Assembly (NCBI GenBank): GCA_947179155.2
Contig: OX359270.1
Coordinates: 5,897,577 to 5,961,576, forward strand
Direction of reading: 5' to 3'
Origin: Hedera helix
Taxonomy: Eukaryota; Streptophyta; Magnoliopsida; Apiales; Araliaceae
Length of the DNA: 64,000 nucleotides
In this document: piece by piece, positions 1-11,214 of the stretch
Position numbering within the stretch: position 1 is the first letter of the stretch
Layout of the letters: each line of letters opens with the position of its first letter
Notes under the pieces: model-generated
Told to the model about the DNA's origin: nothing
What the model saw: the letters and a program-made list of their open reading frames with translations, nothing else
The model's database searches: none
Position numbers and translations under genes: made by a program

Positions 1-961
1 CAAATAAAAAGCCGAAATGTGAATAAATCAGGCAGTTTGAGTAACTTAAGCATGGTCTGGCAGATGAATATTCGGATCAAGCTTGCAGCACAACAATAAG
101 CTCAAATAAAGTAGTATCGAGTGGCTAAAGTTTGGATGATTTATAATTTGGGGCGAATGCAGTGCCGCATGTGGGTAGAACTGAAGAACCATTATGATAA
201 TGGAGTTGCCAAAGTATCTTAGCAGTCCTCTATTATGTAAATTTATTTTGATAAGATCAAATTTCCATTTTTCATTTGATTTCTACAGATGTTGAGGATA
301 GTCTTTAAATTAACTAATATAGAAGTGTGGTTTTACTATTCGAATTTGAGGGAAATTGGTTAAAAGGGTTAAGCAGTGGAGCCTCCCCTGTTCCCTATCC
401 AAGAGTCTTCATAGACTACTCCCATGCTCGGTAATCTACATAGATTATCTTATTACCAGAACCCGTCATACAAATTCATTAAGCTTTTGGAAAGAAAATA
501 CTGCCATAGTCGTCCGTCAGTACCCCAGAGAAGTTTAGGAGTTTCTATAAACAAAATATTAAGGTCGGTTGGTCATTTCTTTCCTCTTGTTTTATAGGAG
601 AGGACCTTTTCTTATTTTTCTTGGAAGAGTTGATCAATTTTTTGCTTATGCTACTACATCCGAAAATTTGAAACTTTTTGATTTAATGGATAATGGATCA
701 AATGTAATAGAATGAGAGTTGATAATGAATTGAATTGGGTCATAAATGGATAACTTTAGACGGCTCATGAATAATTTTAAGTGAATAAGAGTCAATTCAC
801 CAACCCGATATATAACCCATATTTAAAATTTGTTTTATTTTTTTTCAAAACTAATAGTAGTACCAAAACTTTAATGTTTGTTAATGAGTCAAATATATTA
901 TAATCCGCAAAAGCCTCTGAATCTAAATCATTTAATATATTTAGGAAACTTATATTTTTAG
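1..961. other. Intergenic DNA, no supported gene
   Basis: The first ~240 bases are more balanced in composition than what follows and could be the 3' end or UTR of a gene outside the window, but no convincing coding frame was found. From ~640 to 830 there are short runs such as GGGTCATAAATGG and CAACCCGATATATAACCCA. They resemble the subterminal parts of hAT-type non-autonomous elements, but no ends or target duplication could be fixed. Confidence 0.3.
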
Positions 962-964
962 AGA

Positions 965-1071
965 GTTTTTTAATATTTTTATATGAAAATTGTTGCTATA
1001 GATTTATGACGATTTTGACCGTCACTATAGGTCTATAGCGACAGTTTATATATAAAAATATCAAAAAATTC
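965..1071. repeat. Short fold-back (inverted repeat)
   Basis: Two arms of about 41 bases (965-1005 and 1031-1071) are imperfect inverted copies around a ~25-base centre. Each arm holds a GCTATAG/CTATAGC block at its inner side and an AT-rich TAATATTTTTATAT-like block at its outer side. The transcript could form a hairpin. This is probably a MITE relic; no target duplication was recognised. Confidence 0.45.
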
Positions 1072-1075
1072 TGTG

Positions 1076-2289
1076 AAAATATCAATCCCCTATATTTATT
1101 AAGTAAAGATTCTTATCACTTTATGTAATTACTTTTATACTTTGTTTCTGAGTTTTGGACTAAAAATAAAAGAATAGAAAATTTAATTATAATATAAAAA
1201 TTAAAAAAAAAATTGTGTTGTTTCTGAGTTTTTAATAGAAAATTTTAAAAAAAATTTTATTGTGTTTATGAGTTTCAATGAAAAGAAAATATCACTTTTA
1301 TGAATTTATCTTTTTATTATATGTGAAAAAAATTATATATAAAAAAATATTATTATATTATTTATTTAATAACAAAAAGGAAAGTTATTTAAAAACTAAA
1401 TAATAATCTAGATGTATGTATACATCAAAACATTGTGTCCACTGGTTTATATTTTTGGCGGATAGATTTGGGGACTGGTCACTAGATTTGACACCATCAA
1501 TTAAACGACCTAATCTCTAAGATTTAAAATATATTATATTGTGGAACAATTTAACTACGGAGTACTGCAAAAGTTCTTTTTATCTTAAATCTTAACGTCT
1601 AACAACCAGTCAAATCATACAGCTACCATTTGCTAAAAGTCGAGCTGTTATAATTATATATATACATATAAATTAGGATCTCTTTAAAATGATTTATTTG
1701 GGTTGAGTTATATATCTATTCATCTATATTATAAAAAAAAAAAAAAAAAAGTAGAGTCTTTGGTCTTTTAATATTTTTATTTTATAATCTCGATTACATC
1801 TTCCTTTGTTAATTAAAAAATTACAATTTCATAATTATTAATGTAATTTAAAGCTCACTTATGTAATTGTCAATTTGGTCTTGTGAATGAAGTGTGTTAG
1901 TAGATGCAATTATAAAGGAATACTTCTATTTGATTCAAATTTCAAATTTTTTATATACTATTGTTTTTTCCACTTTCAAATTTTATATGCTTTACCCGTT
2001 TCCCAAAAAGGGATTTAATTATTCGAAAAAATACAAATATTAAAGATGTAATTTTATTTCATACTTAACCCTATAAATAATAATGTGCTAGTTTAATAGT
2101 GATAGTACATTAGTGAAAATATTATGTTATTCTAAATTAGTATTCATAGAGAATAGATGACTTTGTTTGTAGAATAAATTTGTTTGCGAAATCGGACTCT
2201 TTTAACTGAATTTTTCTTTATTTTTTTATGAACTAATTTATATACATAATATTCACACACAAAATTAAGTATTACGTTTATCTTAATTA
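1076..2289. other. AT-rich intergenic DNA
   Basis: Low-complexity A/T-rich sequence with poly-A and poly-T runs, for example around 1730-1750. No coding frame, RNA gene or repeat with defined ends was found. Confidence 0.4.
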
Positions 2290-2298
2290 TTAAAAAGT

Positions 2299-2469
2299 AA
2301 AAAAATTATTCAGTGGTCTTTGAGCAACATCACATGGTGTCACAGGTGAATGAAATTTCCTCATTTTAGTAGTGTCTCATTACTTGCAACTCTGAGTCCA
2401 CTGAAATAGGGAGATTTCATTGGTCTGAGACATCACATGGCATTGCCTCAAGACCGCTGAATAATTACT
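2299..2469. mobile_element. MITE with 9-bp target duplication (Mutator-like)
   Basis: The ends are inverted copies of each other: left ATTATTCAGTGGTCT (from ~2304), right complement ATTATTCAGCGGTCT. Similarity continues inward through a shared ATCACATGG block and an AATGAAAT block, so the whole 171-base element is nearly a fold-back. The nine bases TTAAAAAGT occur directly outside both ends (2290-2298 and 2470-2478). A 9-bp duplication is the usual signature of Mutator-type transposases. No coding capacity. Confidence 0.65.
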
Positions 2470-2658
2470 TTAAAAAGTGAAGATATGACATGAATTTTAA
2501 TATTATACTTTATATTTTATTAAAATAAATATAGTGTTTGAATATTATGTAATTATACTTATTATTTTTTCTTTATGTGAAAGGAAATCGCTAGCCTTTG
2601 TCGTGCATGCCTAAACATAGAGAACCAAAATTTAATTTGAAGTGATCAATCTCACTAA

Positions 2659-2807
2659 GATTGGTGCTTTAATTAATTTCTTCCGAACAACCAATTTTTC
2701 CAGGTGGTCTAATCTCCCCGGCCGACCGAAGAAATGCTAGCTGCTGGACTTGATCGTACTTATTAAAGAGGTCTTTCATCAGCATCCCCAACTTCAGGGC
2801 AGTGTAC
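2659..2807 (-). pseudogene. Possible terminal-exon remnant, unidentified protein
   Basis: On the minus strand an open frame of about 47 codons follows a good acceptor (TTAACCTTTTTCCAG, just right of 2807) and ends at a TAA near 2659. It begins RYTALKLGMLMKDLF and ends PPGKIGCSEEIN. The base composition is clearly more balanced than the flanks, as expected for an exon. I do not recognise the family, and no further exons were seen to its right. It may be an orphaned last exon of a lost or distant gene, or a captured fragment. Confidence 0.3.
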
Positions 2808-3187
2808 CGCTGGAAAAAGGTTAATTTCCGTCGCTATCTTATCATCATGTATCATTATAATATTCATAGTTTTATTAATAATATTAAATAAAAAGTGAGA
2901 TCGGGATCTTAATTTTTTGGTTAATTTTTTTTTTTCTAAAATAATATATCATTATAATATTTTAGTGGTAATATTTTAGTGGGATGAATCTCATGTAAGT
3001 GACAATGACATAAATTATTATTTAAATATTTAATATCATATTATTTAAAAATAAAAAATAAAATAAAACCCATAACATTACTTTTAAATAAATTTGCCAT
3101 TAACGATAAATTCAGATTTTAAAATTGGATTTTGGTTTAAAAAATGTCCTAGGTACCTCCGTGGTTACCGTCAAAAAGATAAATAAG

Positions 3188-6100
3188 ATGCTGTCCTGCT
3201 GTCGGATTTCTAGTGGTAGGGTCAACTTCTCAGCGATCAAAAACACTTGGAATTTGAATCAGAAAAAGGAACATCAAATTCTTCATCCCTTTTCTCAGAT
3301 TAATTGCTCAATCGGAAGTATGCAAGCACCCACACAGCAATTGAGCTTCGAATTTCTTACCAAGAAACCATACGAGCCTCCTTCTTGGGCATCCCACCTT
3401 AATCCCATTCCCTCCCACATCTTCTCCCTTGGACATGTACTCAAATCTCTTTTTCTCCATATTTATGTATTTATATTTATATATGCAAAGTTTCTTGATC
3501 TGGGTGTTTGTTATTTTTTCAGTTTCCTACCCCAATTCATAAATGGAACCTTCCTAATTTGCCCAAGAACACTGAAGTTTGGTTAAAGGTAAGAGATAAG
3601 ATTTTACATATTATTATATGTGTTGTGTTGTTGATAATTGTTCAAATGGAGTATTATTTTGGATGGATATGATTTACTAGAGGACCAAATTGACAAAAGA
3701 AAAAGAACAATATACAATGTATTTCCACTGTAAAAAGATTAAATAGCTTCAGCATAAGTGGCAAATTGTAAGGAGGCTTAGAAACATACTTGTATGTGGG
3801 TCACTGGATTATGACAAATTGTTCATATGAAATCCTGGAGTTTGACATTTGATATCTTACTCAAAATGGAATGCAACTTTATATTTGCTTAAATTGGATA
3901 GGTAAGCAAAACTTGATTAATACTAATCTGTGTAGTAGTTTATATTGTGTTTTTTCAAACCAACTATCTTATATTATAACTAATTATAAGGGTCTGTTTT
4001 CCTGCTAACAGGATTTTCCTCGGATAGCATTTTAAAAGGATGTAGAAAAAAGTAGTCTAAAGGGCATCAAATAGACTAGTTAGTAGGTTATATTCTCTCA
4101 ATTTATACAAGCTGAATGTTGATATGTACTTTTCGACCAAGTTCATGGTTTTAATGTAACCAATTACATTACTACTAGTCTCTTTCATGATTTCACTGGA
4201 GCGATTTGTTCTGTTTTATTTTGGAATATAAATTATGGTGAGAGATTTTCTTTTGCATTGTGAATGTGCTCTAATACGCTCTTCATAAATTGTATGTCTA
4301 TTAGTTCATGATTTCCTATGAATCTTTAGGTATACTAGTCTGCTTACATAAAAAAATAAAATGAAAGTTTACTAGTCCACTTAAATTGACAGAAAAGTTT
4401 GCTATTATATAGCGCGATGACCTTTCAGGAATGCAATTGAGTGGTAACAAGGTCCGCAAACTTGAGTTCTTGTTAGCGGATGCTGTGGCACAAGGGGCAG
4501 ATTGTATTGTAACTATCGGAGGCATCCAGAGTAACCATTGCCGTGCAACTGCTGTAGCTGCAAAGTATTTAAATCTCGACTGTTATCTTATACTACGCAC
4601 CTCAAAGGTACTTTTGTTGATTTGTTATCTTTTCTTTTAAAACAATTTATCAACCCAGAAGAAACTTTCTCTTAATATTGCAGGTTCTTACGGACAAAGA
4701 CCCTGGATTAACAGGCAATCTCCTGGTTGAACGATTAGTTGGTGCACATATTGATCTTGTTTCAAAGGAAGAATATTCCAAAGTTGGGAGTTTGGTAAAT
4801 CTATTTTCCTCATTGTGGTTTGATTGCAATATTATGTTGTGGTTTTCCTTAGTCCTTGAGGAATTGTTAAAATCAATTTTTTATGATTATCACTGTTTGG
4901 AAATGTAAACATACTAGTTACTCTAGCAAATATAGACTATTAGAGAAGCAATTTATCATGTAATAATTATACTGGTGCGGATGTAATATCGAGGGAAAAA
5001 CGAAAGCAGACTCTTTTTATGGAGAAAACAATTCTGTGCTGTAAAAGATTCCAGTATCAGCCTACTTAGGCTTATTGCTATACCAGACATCCTATGTTTT
5101 GGTATCCTATGTTTTGGTAAGCGTGAAGCCATATATGCATGTTGCTTACTCATGTAATTAGAACTAGGACTGACAATTGCGCCCATGTCCACCAAACCGC
5201 CCACATCTGCCTACATTATATGCACACGGGCGGGTCAATACTAAACATCTTTCATAACTTGGTTGTCCAATTCCTCCCATCTCATATATGGTTTTAAGTT
5301 GACTGTTAATGGGGCCCATTTATTGTAGTGACGATAAGAAGCTCTCTTATTCCTCTCTTCCCTCTCTCTTTGGCTTCAATGGCAGCCATCAAAGCGGAGA
5401 AATTCACCTTGTTGATTATAGCTAGCTTTGTGTATGAAAATTAAAGTCTGAGTTGGTTTTGTTTGGTACTCTTCGAATTCAAGTTGGTTGGTGGAAATGG
5501 TTTGGAGAACCTCAGTCTTAAAATTTTACTCTTTTGAAGTACTATCCCCATTTGAGTTTCATATTTTTATTCTATAAAATTACGGGCTGGCCCATGTCCA
5601 TTTAAGCAAGTTCATTTACTATAAATCTAACTTCAACCCACATCTACCCAACCTTCAGCACATCCATATCCGTCCTGGTCTGCCATTTGCCTGTTTGAAT
5701 AAAAGGCCTAGATATATTGACTAGCCCATGTTCTGGATTCCAAGTTTCAAGCAGTTTCTAATTACCAACATATGTTTTCTTGTATTACGGTTAACAGGTT
5801 TCCTTTAACTTTGGCTTATTTTTCTTGTATTTGAGATCTCAGGCTCTTACTGATTTATTGAAAGAAAAATTGCTAAAAGAAGGGAGAAGGCCATATGTCA
5901 TTCCTGTCAGTGGATCAAATTCTCTTGGAACCTGGTAAGTGGTAATATTAGGTGGTACATCTTTCATGCCATGTCATTGAAGTTCTTTTTCTATGTGCGT
6001 GTTTATTTCTCGTTGGGGATTTTATCGTCTCTACGAATCTGTGCGGCACTAGATTAAATCCTCATTTTTCTATTTCTGTTGGCTTATTATATCTGTATAT

Positions 6101-9100
6101 AAACTAATGTTTCTTATGAAATGAATATTGTTTGAGCACAAAGGCTAAAACAGTAAAATGGAAATAATATGAACTGAAAAATATTCAGAGTAAAAAATAA
6201 ATACCCAAACAACATCGGACCGTTGAATCCCTTAAAAGAAAAATAGCACTTTGCTTAAGACATTATTTGGCCCACATGACTGAACCGCCTCCAGGAACAA
6301 AAATGAAGTTTTGGTTTGCATCTACCATAAACTTTGAAGTAAAGCTCTAAAAAACTTGAATAACAATTTAGGCTCTACAAGTTTTGTGGAACTAATCTCA
6401 CAAAGTGAACTGTGAACCAATATCACACATAACTAAAATATTTGGAATAGCTTTTCTGTCACATACGAAGATCTCTTAATTTGGTGTGTGACCCAAATTT
6501 TCAACCAAGGCTCCATTTTATACTAGGGAGCTAACTTAATGGGATGTGCTAACTTAGGCCGATTGTGTCACCTTGTGTATATATCACATCATATTTCCAA
6601 CTGATTCTGTTTTGTTCAGGGGCTATATTGAAGCAATTAGGGAGATTGAGACGCAGGTTCAGAGAGGCACTAGCAGTGTAGGATTTGATGACATTGTTGT
6701 AGCCTGTGGCAGGTTTCTTTCTTATCCATATATATATCAAATTCTGCTATCTAGTGGGGTGATTTTATTTAATGTTTATCAATTTCAGAAATTGTAAAGC
6801 CTAATTTTACTATTATAGAACCCTGTAGAACCCTAATCGTACTTTTATAAAGACTTATTACCTTATACTCCCTAAACCCTGTTAATGTTATGAGTATCAG
6901 TTATACTACCAAAGCATTAATTAAATGAAAGTTTTGTTATCTACCTTGTTTATATATGTAGTATTGTGTAAATGATTGACTCTATGCAATAAATTTTTTA
7001 TCTTATTTTTCTATTTATTTGATTTCTAGTGGGGGTACAATTGCTGGTTTGTCAATTGGATCATGGCTAAGTAAACTCAAAGCAAAAGTACGCACTCTTT
7101 TTTATCCTTTTAATTCCTTCATCATATTAAGAAAGATAAAAGTCATTTTCAGTTTTATTGATTGCAGGTTCTTGCATTCTGTGTTTGTGATGACCCCGAT
7201 TACTTCTACGATTATGCTCAAGGCCTACTTGATGGACTCCAAGCTGGTGTTGGCTCACGTGATATAGTTAATGTTGAGAATGTAAGATCAACTTGGTTAA
7301 TTTATCAGGGGGTTTTAGGGGTCTTTGACTAGTTCATCTGTTATTAATGTTGTTCTATATTAGATTCTTGCAAATACTAATGTTATATAATAGGGTAATG
7401 CTAAGGATCTCAAATTTTTGATCTCAAAAAGTGCCTCAAATAATGTGCCATTATTATAGGTACATCTCTTGTGATTGGCTATGCCATAAAGTATTATTAC
7501 AATATTCGATGCCATAAAGTACTATTAAATATTCAATGCCGCCACATCATTTGAGACCAAAAAATTGAGACCCCACTATCCTATATAATATGTAGTTGCA
7601 TGAATCAGTTAAATTTGTCCCTGATATCTCCTCTTACTTTTCTCCCCAATATCGATTTGCACTACTATTTACTATATAGAAGTTATTGATATGAGACATG
7701 CTTTTTTTTTTTTTTTGGCCTTTAACGCAGGCCAAGGGACTGGGCTACGCTATAAATACCACTGAGGAGCTTAGATTTGTCAAGGAAATTGCTGAGGCCA
7801 CTGGAGTTGTCCTTGACCCTGTTTACAGGTTTGGTTATTGCTTGTTAGTTAATAGTTTCCAAGCCATGTAAATTCTCTCTGGGGCATTGATGCCGCCAAA
7901 TGATTACCATAGATTTGAAAAATCATACAATAGGTGAAACCTGTTCTTCAAGGATATCTGACTTAGCACAGAACCTTAATCAGAGGTTGCTCTATATCAA
8001 GTAAGAGTAAATTAGTTTGGTAATTAACGCTTTTCAAGTGATCAAATGCTCTAAAAGCATTAGTAGTTAGAGAATGAGTCCAACAAAGTTACCATGTTTC
8101 AACACATTCACTAAATGTGTATCATACTTTAACACTTGCTTTCATGTGCAACCAGTAGTTAAGTATCATGGGGTATCATAATACACAAACCAAATGGTAT
8201 ACGACTGCACTAGAAGCATAATGCGGGGAATAGAAGGCAAGCAGGAAGAGTTGAAGCCACTACATAGTGTAACATAGACTAATACAATCAGTTACCTCAT
8301 GTATTTTGTGATTTAACATTCTTTCTGACTCTCTGACTTGTGAATGCACACGGAGAGACAAGTTACGACGTATCCTAATGCATAAAGGACAAACTATGCA
8401 TAATGAAGTCTCTCCACGAAGAAAACTCATTCTTCAAGGAGTGTGTCATAAGGAGCAGCAGTTATTTTGTAAAGGAAAACCAATAAAATCTATATAGTTT
8501 CCAACAACATCAGAAGCTAGGGAATATGTTGGGAAGTAGGGGATAAACAACATATCAATAGACTCTGAATATATTTCTCATATTCTTGCTGTCTAATTGA
8601 ATTCTCAGTCTTATATTTTTCCTTTACTTTTAGAATTGATTATTAACAATATTGATGTTCTTCTTATTGTAATATGGCTCTCAAAGCTAAACCATCAGCA
8701 CTTAAAAATGTCAACGGTCATTTGCCGCTGGCAACAAATTAAATGTCTCTTTATTTTAGGAAAAGTAAGTCACCATTTTTAAGCTTTCAAAGATATCTTT
8801 TAAACATGCTAGAAGGCAACTGATCTACAGCGGTCCTTCTACCTTAAAGAAAAAGAAAAAAAAAGAATGAAACAGAAGGAAAAGATTTCTTAGAATCCTT
8901 GTTTCAGTCAGGTTTTGTTTGCTCTAAAGTGCAGTTCCTGCAATTGTTTTTTTTTTATTTTTTTTGAGTTTGTGACATTGTTAGGATACATTTTTCTTGT
9001 AGTGGAAAAGCTGCTTATGGAATGATGAAGGATATGGCCGAGAATCCAACCAAGTGGGAAGGAAGAAAGGTGCTATTCATACACACCGGTGGACTCCTTG

Positions 9101-9207
9101 GTTTGTATGACAAGGATGAGCAGTTGGCGCCGTTGGTGGGAAACTGGCGAAAAATGGATATTCATGAATCTATACCTCGAGAGGATGGCATCGGGAAAAT
9201 GTTTTAG
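3188..9207 (+). CDS. D-CDES: D-cysteine desulfhydrase (PLP enzyme, ACC-deaminase family)
   Basis: Ten exons join without a frame break: 3188-3436, 3523-3588, 4413-4607, 4684-4794, 5843-5934, 6620-6712, 7030-7087, 7168-7281, 7731-7828, 9003-9207. All introns are GT-AG and the product is about 426 residues. The family splits D-cysteine into pyruvate, H2S and ammonia; some plant members also act on ACC. The PLP-binding lysine should be K118 in LSGNKVRKLEF, matching the GGNKTRKLEY site of bacterial ACC deaminase. Other family blocks are TIGGIQSNHCRAT, SGSNSLGTWGY, ACGSGGTIAG and HTGGLLGLYD. The first ~65 residues (start MLSCCRISSGRV) are basic and Ser/Asn-rich and look like a mitochondrial or plastid presequence. 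An in-frame ATG at 3125 would add 21 residues, and one at about 3319 would skip the presequence. I chose 3188 for the presequence. The gene looks intact. Confidence 0.93.
5165..5697. mobile_element. Decayed hAT-like element inside D-CDES intron 4
   Basis: The left end, TAGGACTGACAATTGCGCCC, resembles the TAGGGCTGGCAA ends of plant non-autonomous hAT elements. The right end, read in reverse (CAAACAGGCAAATGGCAGACC), is a loose inverted match. The subterminal regions share ACCCACAT/CCCATGTCC motifs, as in other hAT elements of this window. No exact 8-bp duplication was seen, so the borders are approximate. Confidence 0.4.
7393..7581. mobile_element. MITE in D-CDES intron 8, 9-bp target duplication
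   Basis: An exact nine-base duplication, TATATAATA, flanks the element (7384-7392 and 7582-7590). The ends are inverted copies: left GGGTAATGCTAAGGATCTCA, right complement GGATAGTGGGGTCTCA. Both are followed by matching ATTTTT-GATCTCAAA / TTTTTTGGTCTCAAA blocks. The 189-base length and 9-bp duplication point to a Mutator-type MITE. It lies well inside the intron and leaves both splice sites untouched. Confidence 0.75.
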
Positions 9208-9704
9208 ATTATCAGAGCAAGCAATGAATGGGATCTCTTAAATTGCTTCGGTATATCCAAGTCGTCGATCTCCTAATCATGCATGACTCCTGGCAATAGG
9301 CTGTATGTGTGCTACACCTCTCTTCTGTTAATATTAATATAAGAGAACACAAACTTTGCTAATAAATTATCGAAGCACGTTTTAAAAAAAAATAAAATCT
9401 GAGTCGTCCATTTCTTGTGTTAACGGCCAGAGATGGGTTTATATATATATAATTGTAGGTGAATTTTCATAGGAAGCTCCACTTTTGCACCTCAACGGAA
9501 CTAGTATGCTTTTCATTTCTACTGTTGGGGGGAACGGGGGTGTTGAAAGCAAACATACATAAATTTAAATACAATGCATCTCCATATATATATATTCTAA
9601 ATATGTTTTCAATACTTTATTTAATAGGAACTAGTTGAAACAATTTTATCAGACCATATGATAGCGCACATTTTCACTTCATTTTATTAGTCCCCATTTG
9701 CAAA
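9208..9704. other. 3' flank of D-CDES
   Basis: Contains the probable 3' UTR; AATAAATT near 9360 could act as a polyadenylation signal. No gene seen up to the potassium-transporter pseudogene. Confidence 0.4.
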
Positions 9705-10472
9705 CTATATCTCATATGTCATCCCAACTCGCAGAAGCCTAGTCTGAGGAATCTGCATTCATTTTTCCCCTTGCCTTAAGTTTTTCCTGAGAAAACTATA
9801 CGTGTAGTTGACAACAAAACTTATTGAACCAAGACGAATCTTGTTTAGCCACCACTTCTGCTTCTCCCAAAAGATAAACCACGCCTCTCTCCTTCGCTTT
9901 CTGCAAATATTTCATCTCTTCTTCAGCTCATTGAATAGGCTCCGCAACAATTCAGCTCAAACTATAAGCTGACCTTACATGACCTAATGGAGCTTGAAGA
10001 AGAAACATGCGATGGTGTTTTCAGTTGCTGCATTGACTCTTCAGTGTGAGCTACAGCTGATGAACTCGACGAGACTCTTGTTTTTTTTTTGTGGCTAATT
10101 CAAGACTCTTGTTTTCCCATCTTTAGGTACTGAAAGCAGTGTCGATACGTGCTCTTTCAGGCTCAGTAGTTCTAACACCGGCTTCAATAATGAACTGTTC
10201 ATAGCTGATCCTCTAAGTTTTCCACAAGTTTTATCCTTGTAACCATATCGCACCACACAACAAAACATTCTGTAGTCTCGTGGCCCAACATGCCTGAACA
10301 AAAATCGCTCCTCTAATACAACTTGTATATTTGTTTTCCATATAATGAGCATGATAACAATACATGTTGTGATCACCGTAACAACCCCCACAGCAATTCC
10401 CGCAAGAATGCACCAATATTTAATAAAATGATTAGTACTGCTATGTGCATTAATTGTGCATGCACTAACCAT
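9705..10472 (-). pseudogene. HAK/KUP potassium transporter, 3'-terminal pseudogene
   Basis: Two stretches on the minus strand match the C-terminal part of plant HAK/KUP/KT potassium transporters, closest in style to the HAK5 clade. The first (~10472-10231) has a membrane segment, GIAVGVVTVITTCIVIMLII, running straight into LEERFLFRHVGPRDYRMF and a CVVRYGYKD block. The intervening last membrane helices seem to be missing. The second (~9905-9705) reads KAKERGVVYLLGEAEVVAKQ, then needs a one-base shift to continue VVNYTYSFLRKNLRQG. After a second break it ends RLLRVGMTYEI and a stop. The broken frames and the absence of everything upstream make it a dead gene. No expressed parent copy is in the window. 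Confidence 0.85.
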
Positions 10473-10869
10473 TATTCACTAATAGAGAAAAAATAGTACG
10501 AGTTTCACAACATTGACTCAAATATTAGGACTCCCGTACTATTTTGGGCGGTTGTTTATGCTTTAGATCTGATATATTTGGTCGATTTATTTTTCTGTTT
10601 TCTGTTTATTCTTCTTCAGCTCTTGTTAAAAGTCAACTGTTGTGATTCTGGATATGCTTTAAGAGGTTATTGTCTATATTCAAGGAGAAAGAGGATGTCA
10701 CAGAAGTTAAGGAGACCATGTTCTTTTGTTTAATGCAATTATTTACGGCTTTCAGCTTGCGTGTCCCGCTCTGTTCTATTTTAGAAGCTTTTATTACCAT
10801 TAATTAATTAATTGTACAAACCTCATAGCACTGCACTCCTGAATAAGTGCTCTCCTAAATAAAACTTTC

Positions 10870-11214
10870 GGTTATGTTTGTTTTGAAAAAATATATTTGA
10901 GATTAAATTATTTGTATTAATTTAATATTATTTTAAATTATTTTATCTCATAATGAGGAATTAATAGTCTTTTAAATAGTTTTATAAATTATTTTTTATT
11001 ATTTTTAAGACTATTTATGAGGGATTATATAATCTTATGATGAATGTGGGATTAATAGTCCATCTCATTTTAAACTATTAAATGATTTTATGGAACCAAT
11101 AGTCTAACATTAAAGGATTAATAATCTCTTATCATGAATAAAATAATCTAAAGTAATATTATATTAATATAAATAGTTAAATTTTAAGTATATTTTTTAC
11201 AAATAAACATAGCC
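10870..11214. mobile_element. Tourist/Harbinger-like MITE, copy A
   Basis: The terminal inverted repeats are left GGTTATGTTTGTTTTGAAAA and right complement GGCTATGTTTATTTGTAAAA. The AT-rich interior carries repeated AATAGTC and GGGATTA motifs. It belongs to the same family as the element at 17871-18210, with which it shares the terminal and internal motifs. A 3-bp target duplication is not convincing here. Confidence 0.55.

Noticed and set aside
356..538. 60-codon + strand frame near the left edge
   Set aside because: No similarity to any family I know, ordinary length for chance in this composition, and no splice or promoter context.
3125..3187. Upstream in-frame ATG (3125) as the D-CDES start
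   Set aside because: The extra 21 residues are AT-rich-derived and unlike a presequence; the ATG at 3188 gives a better organelle-targeting N-terminus and a length nearer the family's. Not excluded.
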